From the NCBI GenBank assembly GCA_947396885.1, contig OX377202.1, positions 34,463,407 to 34,527,406 of the forward strand: DNA of 64,000 nt, given 5' to 3'. The notes beneath the pieces were generated by a model that saw only the letters and a list, made by a program, of their open reading frames with translations, had not been told where the DNA came from and did not search any database. This document shows, one piece after another, positions 56,843-64,000 of this stretch. How positions within the stretch are numbered: position 1 is the first letter of the stretch; every line of letters begins with the position of its first letter. The position numbers and the translations under genes were made by a program. This DNA comes from Heligmosomoides polygyrus polygyrus (lineage: Eukaryota > Nematoda > Chromadorea > Rhabditida > Heligmosomidae).

Positions 56843-58721
56843 TGAACTTTCTCCAACTTGTCAATGTTTCCAGCAGCTTAGAGTAGGACATCACCACTCT
56901 CGTAGTCAGTTCATTTCGAGGGCCATCCTTCTCCATCAACAATGCTGATTCGGGTGCTGCATAACCCACAGGACCTTTCTTCACGCGCCTTACAGTCCTG
57001 CTTTCTTCTTTCAGGTCCTCTTTGAGCTGCTCGAATGCAGCTTTATAGAACTCCACGATACAGTTACCTTCAATTGGCGGATGTTTTGCAATCCCTTTAT
57101 TGACACACACAAATTCTGTCCATTCTGTGCATACTTCGTATGCCATCCGCAATATATTTCGAATGGCCTCCGCATCGAGAGTCACCACTCCTTCCTTGTA
57201 TAGTTGGATCTTCTCCGCAACCGTCAGGTCGGTCCTTATGAATATCGACATGGTTTTCCAAGCCGACCATATGTCCCCAAACGGTTTCCTCGAGAATGCT
57301 CCTGGGAGTGAGATTCCGCGAACGTCTCCTAGCGTAGCATTTCGAAAGCACTCATCGAGACATTCGAACTGCAGGTGTCCTTTGTCCATAACAGCTGTTA
57401 TGGTCGCTCCTCTGAAACAGGAACTATAAATCTTGCTTACGCGTATTTTAGGTTTTCTTCCCCTCCGTCCTATATTACGCGTGGTGTCTACCCTCTCATC
57501 CGGTATTTCTTTCGGGACTATCCGTAGCATGTCGAATTGGACCCTTATGGGCTCCGCATTCTCCCCAATTCTTCCTACGAGTGCCGAGTTGTTACTTATT
57601 TCTAACACTCTAAATGGGCCCGTCCACTCCCCTATCAACTTAGGATGAGAGTTGCGTGCTTTTTCATTCGGAGATAAAACGTATACTCTGTCGCCGACCT
57701 TGGGAAAGATTTTTCCCTCCACTTTGTTATCTAGGTCGTAGTGTCTTTTCATCTTTTCTCTCACCCGGTTATTGTATTCCCTCACTCTTTCGTGGGTTTC
57801 TGCAACAGCCTGCAATATCTCCGCTTTGTATTCGTCAAGAGATTTGTCTAGCATGTATCGGCTTATACCCGCGTTCGGAATAATTTCCGACGGAAATACA
57901 GGATCCATTCCGTGAAGAATAAAGTATGGACTTTCTCCTGTGCTACTGTGAGGGATCATATTATATGCCATCATGCAAAATGGAAGTCTAGAATCCCATT
58001 CTGTTGGAATGGTCGTGCTCCTCCGTAGCATAGCCACAATAGTACCGTTCAACCTCTCCGTTACTCCATTTTCGCGAGGGTTATATCCCTTTGTTGTAAC
58101 GTGAGTTATCTTCGTAATTTTAACCATCTCTTCCATTACCTGGTTCACAAATTCACTTCCCTTATCCGATAAAATGGTCTTCGGCCACCTGCAGCCCTCA
58201 GCAATCCATCTAATGAAGAGCGTTTTGGCTATGGTTTCCGCCTTCTTATCGGGTACTGGATAGGCTGCTGCAAATTTCGAAAAGTGGTCGATCACTGTTA
58301 TTGCATATCGGTTACCACTACTCGTAGGCCCCAACTCCAATACGTCTATGCCAATTATTTCATATGGTTTTGACGTTACTATAGGCTTTAGTGGTGGAAC
58401 CAGCTTTTCCCGGGGATTGTGTACAAAACACTTCTGATACTCATTTGTCCATCTGTGGACGTCCTGTGGCATGCCTGGCCAGTACACCTCCCTTCTTAGC
58501 TTATTTAGGAGTTTGTGAGCACTAAAGTGGCCCGCAAACAAACCGCTGTGTGCCTCAAAAAACACCTCATACCTGTATGCTTTCGGCACCACAAACACTG
58601 ACTTTCCGTTTTCCAAACAAAATTTTAGATCTCCTTCCTCTAGCACGAAGTCGGCCACTCTTAGAGGGTTCTTCTCACCCGGAATTCTCACTACATGGTC
58701 AAGTTCACCTCGCTCTACCAA
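56337..58721 (-). CDS. Gypsy integrase with long C-terminal extension
   Basis: 794 codons, TGA-free. HSGLFAGHFSAHKL is the first half of the H2C2 zinc site; in the second half the first Cys appears to be Tyr (EYQKC, residues 94-98). Catalytic residues D126 (IGIDVLEL), D186 (ILSDKGSEF) and E222 (NGVTERLNG). The chromodomain-like or GPFRVLEI block follows at about 370-380. From about residue 425 to 794 there is an extension I do not recognise, rich in charged residues (for example GVVTLDAEAIRNILRMAYEV, LAKTHLEDGGRIVTAWTPVT). Residues from about 627 on lie in the LTR. The frame overlaps the upstream ORF by 17 nt because of a small deletion at about 58725. Confidence 0.85.
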   Translation of the reverse strand: MVERGELDHVVRIPGEKNPLRVADFVLEEGDLKFCLENGKSVFVVPKAYRYEVFFEAHSGLFAGHFSAHKLLNKLRREVYWPGMPQDVHRWTNEYQKCFVHNPREKLVPPLKPIVTSKPYEIIGIDVLELGPTSSGNRYAITVIDHFSKFAAAYPVPDKKAETIAKTLFIRWIAEGCRWPKTILSDKGSEFVNQVMEEMVKITKITHVTTKGYNPRENGVTERLNGTIVAMLRRSTTIPTEWDSRLPFCMMAYNMIPHSSTGESPYFILHGMDPVFPSEIIPNAGISRYMLDKSLDEYKAEILQAVAETHERVREYNNRVREKMKRHYDLDNKVEGKIFPKVGDRVYVLSPNEKARNSHPKLIGEWTGPFRVLEISNNSALVGRIGENAEPIRVQFDMLRIVPKEIPDERVDTTRNIGRRGRKPKIRVSKIYSSCFRGATITAVMDKGHLQFECLDECFRNATLGDVRGISLPGAFSRKPFGDIWSAWKTMSIFIRTDLTVAEKIQLYKEGVVTLDAEAIRNILRMAYEVCTEWTEFVCVNKGIAKHPPIEGNCIVEFYKAAFEQLKEDLKEESRTVRRVKKGPVGYAAPESALLMEKDGPRNELTTRVVMSYSKLLETLTSWRKFSTWILVFPIEEKGDCSIFEEIVKLAKTHLEDGGRIVTAWTPVTAQNFGKWKAMVELWWILDLTFQKFAGPGQFVTTASNMISDGKVFLEVGCPEGTAQFHRAYPGVASAKHLYEAICKRCPHMELPDLFQDLSMRTSTPGRGGVCGKEAKQTRRSSPHGRPPLKRRAQ

Positions 58722-61629
58722 ACGTATTACCTCTCAAATGGGGATCCTTCCTAAGTTCCGAAAGCCATTTGGATTCTTCCTTGGCTGTAACTGAGCTCAC
58801 TACTGCTTCATCCAGACCTTCTAATGAATCGGCCATCATTGAAGCTTGTACCCCTCTGCTGAGCGCATCTGCCACCACGTTCGCTTTTCCTTTCACATAT
58901 TCGATTTGGAGCTTATACCTCTGAAGCTCTAGAGACCACCTCAATACTCTGGCTGATACGTTAGTGCGCTTGAATAAAGCCGTTAGTGGTTGATGGTCTG
59001 TTATCACCACAGTTGGTAGCCCGTATATGAAAAGATGGAATCGTCTTACGGCGAAAACAACAGCCAGCGCTTCTAGATCCGTTACATGGTATCTTCTTTC
59101 CGCCCTGCTCAAGCTTTTTGAAGCAAAGAATATAGGATGAACATGTTTATCATCTCCTTCTTGAGACAAGACAGCTCCAATCCCATATGTTGATGCGTCA
59201 GTAAAAATCAAGAATGGTCTACTGCCATTTCTCGCGTTTGGCACATCAGGTTGCTTCAGGACGGGCGCTGAAGTAATCATATTTTTAATTTCTTCAAATG
59301 CTTGATTGTGCTGTTCTTGCCACAACCATTTTTCTTTTGTAGACGTCAAGCTAAACAAACACCCTGCAGTCTTTGCAAAGCCTAGGCAAAACTTTCTATA
59401 GAAGGACGCCATGCCCAGAAATGTCCGGAGCTCTTTGCCGTTCTTGGGCACTGGATAATTCTTAATGGCTGAAATCTGTTCCGGATCCATGTGCACACCT
59501 GATGCATCTATGACATGCCCGAGAAAAGAAACTTTCTCCTTCAAAAGGTGACACTTTTGCGCCTTGAGGCGCAGTCCTGCCCCTCTTAGCTTTTCAAAAA
59601 CCTTTTCCAACAGCTCTAGATGCCGTTGGCGTGACTCCGTACATACCATAATGTCGTCTATATAGCAGAAAACTTCTGATCCTAATAGATCTCCCAAAAC
59701 CGTATCCATGAGCCTTTGAAAAACGGGTGGGCTCGTACTCAGACCAAATGGGGTTACTCTGAATTGAAACAAGCCTTCGGGTGTAGTGAATGCCGATTTT
59801 TCCTTGGCCTCCTCCGCTAGTGGAATTTGCCAATATCCACTACATAGGTCCAGCGTTGAGAAATACCGCTTTCCGTTTAAGCTTTGCACCACTGCCTCAA
59901 TGCTCGGGAGGGGATACGCATCCTGCTTTATCCTTTTATTCAATTCCCTATAATCTACACACAGGCGAATTGACCCATCCTTTTTCTCGACTAAAACTAT
60001 GGGAAAGGCCCATTCAGACTTACTTTTCTCGATTATGTTCCTTGAAAGAAGATCTGACAACAGTTCCTTTAATTTGAAGCGAACCCCTAGTGGCACTGGC
60101 CTCGCTTTCATCTTTATAGGCTTAGCATCTCCTGTATCTATTGTCATTTTAACCAGGTCGGTTTGTGATAGTTCTTTGTCAGATATTGAGAATGCCTCTT
60201 CGTATCTTTTCAGTAGGCTTAAGACATCTTCCCTCGGTTCACCCGTCTCGGAATTTTCAGCAATAAACTTCTTCAATTGGATCCACCTCTCTTCCTTTGA
60301 CAAATTTATTTCCTCACTGTCCAGCATTAGTGGATTAATCTCTTCCCATCTCTGATGCCATTTATCTGTCCCCCAATGTCCTACGTCCTCCCCTTCTTTG
60401 AGGATCATGGGGTCATCACTGTTATTAAAAACTGGAATCACTGTTTCACGGTTCTGTATCTCAAATACACCGGCTGCTACTCCAGTTTTGCTTGGCCAAA
60501 TCACTCTATCCACCTTGCCTATGTCTGTCTTTGAACATTGGACAGAAACTAATCCTGACTCTCGAGGGGGCACGTACACTCGTCGAACCACTGTTACTCT
60601 CCCACTCTCTATACCGCCGGAATTATCCGTGGTTCCACAGTTCCTTCGTGCTATAGGCACGTTGACCCCTAGGTGTCTTAGTGCGTTAGTGCCAATAATG
60701 ATTTCATCGCTCTTCGAGTCACTAATATGGAAGGGAACCGTACACGACATTCCACCTTCTAATTCGGCCTCAATGTGAACTGCTCCAAGAAAGTGCATTC
60801 TGTTATTGGATGCATCAAACACTGGTCGGAGCTCCGCTTTTTCGATGAGGTTCAAGGAGTCCACATTGTACCCTCGATCCTGTGCCTTTCCCAAAACCTC
60901 TATTGGAATTATGCTAATCATTGAGCCCGTATCAAGTAACGCTAGGTGACTGCTGTCTAAGAGGCTAAGGCGCCGTACTATCCTTTCTCCAACTAGCTCA
61001 GTTGATTCGCCGCTGTAATTCATTACTGCCATCCCGAGGCTGCGGACCTGCTTGATGAGACCCGAGACACTTAGCTTCTCTGCCCGTTGGCCTGCCTCCC
61101 TGCCTTGAATTTGGTTAACTCTAGTAGATCTCTGTGGGCAATCCTTGCTAATGTGTCCATACCTTGCGCAGTTATAGCATTTCCTACTCTCACCACTTGA
61201 CTGCTGCGGGACCATTCTATTCGGACGTGGAGATGTCTGTGGACCCCCTCGTCGCACCCTCATTTCCTCCCTTCTAGAGTTCTCCTTGACTACCTCCTCC
61301 CGATGTAGTCCACTCAAGTGATCTGGTTCTTTATTCCTAGCCGAGTCGCGGTACTGGGCTGCCCTATTTTTCCAACTAAAGGACATCCCCCTTCTACTAA
61401 TGTTGAGCATGAGCTTTGATTGCTCGATACTCAATGCTAGCTGCTTAACTTCCTCGTATGCCCTACGAGGATCTACTTTATGCAAGGCTCCTACCAACTG
61501 AAAGTGTTCAGGCCAATCACTTAAATTATCCAAGAGTATTTGCGCGAACTCGAGGGATCTATCCTCTACGGTGCCCTCCGGGTAAGCCTGCCTTCCAATT
61601 TTCTCTATCGCGACACAGAATTCCGCCAC
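58705..61629 (-). CDS. Gypsy Gag C-terminus, protease, RT, RNase H
   Basis: 974 codons. Gag capsid end, CCHC zinc knuckle CYNCARYGHISKDC (151-164), aspartic protease LLDTGSMISIIP (231-242) with IIGTNALRHLG (311-321), RT from about 500 (RPVPLGVRFK, LCVDYRELNK, FSTLDLCSGYWQIPL, then catalytic YIDDIMV at 656-662, FLGHVID), RNase H (IFTDASTYGIGAVLSQE, VVITDHQPLTALF, KGKANVVADALSRG). The frame has no usual start: it continues from the gag ORF through a single TGA at 61642-61644. All catalytic motifs are kept. Frame ends at a shift near 58725. Confidence 0.9.
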   Translation of the reverse strand: MAEFCVAIEKIGRQAYPEGTVEDRSLEFAQILLDNLSDWPEHFQLVGALHKVDPRRAYEEVKQLALSIEQSKLMLNISRRGMSFSWKNRAAQYRDSARNKEPDHLSGLHREEVVKENSRREEMRVRRGGPQTSPRPNRMVPQQSSGESRKCYNCARYGHISKDCPQRSTRVNQIQGREAGQRAEKLSVSGLIKQVRSLGMAVMNYSGESTELVGERIVRRLSLLDSSHLALLDTGSMISIIPIEVLGKAQDRGYNVDSLNLIEKAELRPVFDASNNRMHFLGAVHIEAELEGGMSCTVPFHISDSKSDEIIIGTNALRHLGVNVPIARRNCGTTDNSGGIESGRVTVVRRVYVPPRESGLVSVQCSKTDIGKVDRVIWPSKTGVAAGVFEIQNRETVIPVFNNSDDPMILKEGEDVGHWGTDKWHQRWEEINPLMLDSEEINLSKEERWIQLKKFIAENSETGEPREDVLSLLKRYEEAFSISDKELSQTDLVKMTIDTGDAKPIKMKARPVPLGVRFKLKELLSDLLSRNIIEKSKSEWAFPIVLVEKKDGSIRLCVDYRELNKRIKQDAYPLPSIEAVVQSLNGKRYFSTLDLCSGYWQIPLAEEAKEKSAFTTPEGLFQFRVTPFGLSTSPPVFQRLMDTVLGDLLGSEVFCYIDDIMVCTESRQRHLELLEKVFEKLRGAGLRLKAQKCHLLKEKVSFLGHVIDASGVHMDPEQISAIKNYPVPKNGKELRTFLGMASFYRKFCLGFAKTAGCLFSLTSTKEKWLWQEQHNQAFEEIKNMITSAPVLKQPDVPNARNGSRPFLIFTDASTYGIGAVLSQEGDDKHVHPIFFASKSLSRAERRYHVTDLEALAVVFAVRRFHLFIYGLPTVVITDHQPLTALFKRTNVSARVLRWSLELQRYKLQIEYVKGKANVVADALSRGVQASMMADSLEGLDEAVVSSVTAKEESKWLSELRKDPHLRGNTFGRAR

Positions 61630-61641
61630 GTCTTGATTTGG

Positions 61642-62700
61642 TCAGATTCTCAAGTTTTTCAACTCCGTCATGGCCCTTAGTCTACCAGCAGTTGAGTCCT
61701 GCGCCAGTAGCCTTGACATCTCTTGGACCACTGCATCAAACCCTTCTTCCTTAATATATACTGGGAGGGTCATAAAAATGTTTTTCGCTCGACCCGCTAG
61801 ATGGTCGTCTGCGAGGATATCTAGGAGGGTCGCTTCACACCTCACCACCTCTTCATACTTCCTTCTGAACCTCCTCACGAATTCGCTAAAGTTCTCATTC
61901 TTATTGCCTCTAAAGATCCCAGGGTCAGAGCACGTCATAGCCCTTAGATAGTTTGCTAACTGCTGTGAAGCCAACACACCTTGATTGCCCAGGGCCGATT
62001 CGAACGCTTCCTGCTTCTCCAAATGTCGACTCGAGGCTCCTGCATATTGCGGTCCAGTCGAATAGTCCTTCCCCTGGAATACTTTCATTTGTGCTGTTGC
62101 TCTTTCATCCTCTTGACGTGGTGGCACCCGATAAGGTCTACCTTGATTTTTCCTTCTCAGACAGTCCTGAAGTTCAGACACTTCCGATTTTATCTGAAAC
62201 ACATCAGTGCTTAGCATTTCACAAATCTCAGACAGAACTTCTCCATCCCTTTCCAAAGTTTTCACGTAGTCCTTCCAGTCCTCTACCGACTCTATTCCTC
62301 TCTGCCTTAGCATCTCTCCTATCACTTCCAACAGTTCACGAGATATTCCCGCTCGACCTACACGTTCCCTCAAAATCTTGTCGACGATCCCAAGGCTCGT
62401 TATGAATTCCGTCTCTATTTCGCCTTTCTTTTCTTTTGATATACGTGACTCCGATAATACATCACACACTTTCTTTTTCAGATCCTTTAAGACTTTCATA
62501 CACGCAGCATCTTCAATCCCGCATTGAAGACCCAAGCCCTCTTCAGTTCTTACCTGGCAGTTTTCGTCATTATCTTCGTTGACGTCCATTCTGCTCTCCT
62601 CCATCTTTTGACTAGACGAAAGGCGGTGTTCTGAAACAATCTCGCTTAGCTGACTGTTTCCCACCTCACAGCGTTGCCGGCTCACGCACAGCACGGGCAC
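61642..62700 (-). CDS. Gypsy Gag N-terminal part
   Basis: 352 codons, ATG at 62698-62700. Acidic N-terminus, a helical stretch (EVSELQDCLRRKNQGRPYRV) and the start of the capsid (QLANYLRAMTCSDPGIFRGNKNENFSEFVRRFRRKYEEV, quoted in part). It is in the same frame as the following ORF, separated by one TGA inside the capsid, so it is either a nonsense mutation or a readthrough stop. Nonsense is more likely because the stop splits the capsid domain instead of lying between gag and pol. Confidence 0.8.
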   Translation of the reverse strand: MPVLCVSRQRCEVGNSQLSEIVSEHRLSSSQKMEESRMDVNEDNDENCQVRTEEGLGLQCGIEDAACMKVLKDLKKKVCDVLSESRISKEKKGEIETEFITSLGIVDKILRERVGRAGISRELLEVIGEMLRQRGIESVEDWKDYVKTLERDGEVLSEICEMLSTDVFQIKSEVSELQDCLRRKNQGRPYRVPPRQEDERATAQMKVFQGKDYSTGPQYAGASSRHLEKQEAFESALGNQGVLASQQLANYLRAMTCSDPGIFRGNKNENFSEFVRRFRRKYEEVVRCEATLLDILADDHLAGRAKNIFMTLPVYIKEEGFDAVVQEMSRLLAQDSTAGRLRAMTELKNLRI

Positions 62701-62964
62701 ACTTCCACGCGGCTGTCAGCTTCCCTCTTCACTGACACCCCAATAGCTCCGGGTACCCCTGCTTTACGGTAGCCTCGGAGCAACGATGAAACGCGCACGA
62801 CGTCCTGTAGTCGTAGACGGCTCTCCAAAAGTCGATGCCACACTACTGTGTAGCCACTGATCGAATACGAGGCGCCCTCAGCTGTAGCGCCGCGGTAGGC
62901 AGATGACGACACCCACTAATTAGTGTCGACCTCACAGTCAATAGTCAAACCGGTTCGGCCCCCA

Positions 62965-64000
62965 TGTAAGGCCGGTATAGGTATGATAGTAGACTTTTGA
63001 CCTAGACTGCAAGCTCAACCCTAGTTAGTGGATATTCCGAACACAGGTGTAGAAAGAAAATTTATTAACACAACAAAAAAAATCACAAGGCACAATAAAT
63101 AGCACGCAGATCCTCGAACGGCAGCTACACACCAGGAGGTCTTGGGCTCGTCCACGGTGGACTTCCAGAGGAGACGGCTACAGACTCGGTTATCCCTAAC
63201 TCGCCACGAAGGCAATCACCACGCAGATTTACTTAAGACTTTGGTGCACTGAGCCCCACCACGAAGGGTTCACTAACAGTTTGGTGCACGAAGCACCACC
63301 AGGAAGGAGATAGGCAGAGCTAACCACAGCTCGTGCCGGCGCAGCTACAGACGACTGACTACTTTCCCCTCACTTCCCACACCTTACTTGTTCGCGCCTA
63401 GATTCCCCGCGCGATCTTTACTGCAGACCTCTGACCACCTGCATTCCTCTACCGCACAGCCTCTGTTCCCCCTAGAGACAGCTGGTCAAAATCCCTACTG
63501 CGCCCGCCTCTTTAGCGGAGGTCTTCCGTGGGGGCTTGACCTCCTGGTTTGCTTAGCCTCTTTACCACACACGCCCCCTCTTCCGGGAGTCGATGTCCTC
63601 ATCGACAGATCCTGAAACAAATCTGGAAGCTCCATATGAGGGCATCGCTTGCAGATGGCTTCGTAGAGGTGTTTAGCCGATGCCACACCTGGATAAGCTC
63701 TATGGAACTGGGCCGTTCCTTCCGGGCATCCTACTTCTAGGAACACCTTTCCGTCGCTGATCATGTTACTCGCGGTCGTTACGAATTGTCCTGGACCGGC
63801 AAACTTCTGGAATGTCAAATCCAGAATCCACCAGAGCTCTACCATCGCTTTCCACTTCCCGAAGTTCTGTGCTGTTACGGGGGTCCATGCCGTAACAATT
63901 CGGCCTCCGTCCTCCAAGTGGGTCTTGGCGAGCTTTACGATTTCTTCGAATATGCTGCAGTCCCCTTTCTCTTCGATCGGGAAGACCAAGATCCATGTGC
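62965..64000 (-). repeat. Gypsy 5' LTR (partial)
   Basis: Near-identical copy of 55808-56842, including the ORF fragment at 63495-63989 that repeats the C-terminal 164 codons of the integrase ORF. TGG-like sequence directly inside the LTR on the minus strand (62962-62964) is in the place of the primer-binding site. Confidence 0.85.

Larger units (their letters stand above)
55808..64000 (-). mobile_element. Ty3/Gypsy LTR retrotransposon, minus strand, runs out of window
   Basis: Two direct copies of a sequence starting TGTAAGGCCGGTATAGGTAT (55808 and 62965) bracket gag and pol on the minus strand. The right copy is the 5' LTR and continues past 64000. The two copies differ by about four substitutions and one indel in 1035 bp, so the insertion is recent. 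The right target duplication is not visible. Confidence 0.9.

Noticed and set aside
57100..62405. Plus-strand ORFs of 70-150 codons across the Gypsy element
   Set aside because: Antisense shadows of the gag-pol frames on the minus strand.
62681..62912. Small minus-strand ORF upstream of Gypsy gag
   Set aside because: Lies in the leader between LTR and gag, with no motif; considered untranslated.

Overview
The window looks like nuclear DNA of a clade V (strongylid, hookworm-like) nematode. The reasons are tiny introns of about 55-75 bp with TTTCAG-like acceptors lying beside very large introns, a nematode-type gene family resembling C. elegans DUF273 glycosyltransferase-like proteins, and a typical nematode transposon load (RTE and CR1-like LINEs, mariners, a MULE, BEL/Pao and Ty3/Gypsy elements). 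Nothing bacterial is present. No searches could be run; all family names are by recognition.

Region 1-37.2 kb is a head-to-tail pair of related genes on the plus strand, buried in transposons. The upstream gene (copy A) shows only its last two exons (695-850 and 3517-3694). The downstream gene (copy B) can be assembled completely by hand: nine exons between 10345 and 37079. All splice phases agree, the total is 1230 nt (409 aa plus stop), and an AATAAA follows the stop. It encodes a type II membrane protein: short cytosolic tail, one membrane anchor, then a GT-A-like luminal domain. Five of its eight introns (2.2-9.2 kb each) are filled by mobile DNA: RTE pieces (intron 1), a tRNA-derived SINE and a mariner with TIRs and TA target duplication (intron 3), a Helitron-like/minisatellite tract and a long RTE copy (intron 4), a 4.8 kb MULE with an 8-bp target duplication and a 652-bp foldback element with a 9-bp duplication (intron 5), and a MITE and RT scrap (intron 6).

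Region 37.2-48.6 kb is poor in recognisable genes. It holds GC-rich foldback elements (37.6-38.6 kb), a degraded mariner (44.7-45.7 kb) and a possible two-exon gene fragment (46888-47283).

Region 48.6-64 kb is nested retroelements. A degraded BEL/Pao element with gag, protease, RT, RNase H, integrase and an env-like ORF runs on the plus strand from 49090. It is cut inside env at 55808 by a young Ty3/Gypsy element on the minus strand. The two LTR copies of the Gypsy (each over 1 kb, the right one running out of the window) are nearly identical. Its last polyprotein carries a roughly 370-residue C-terminal extension that is partly encoded inside the LTR.

The two points most worth following are copy B, a gene easily missed because about 1.2 kb of coding sequence is spread over 26.7 kb and whose catalytic motifs look altered, and the unrecognised LTR-encoded C-terminal domain of the Gypsy element.
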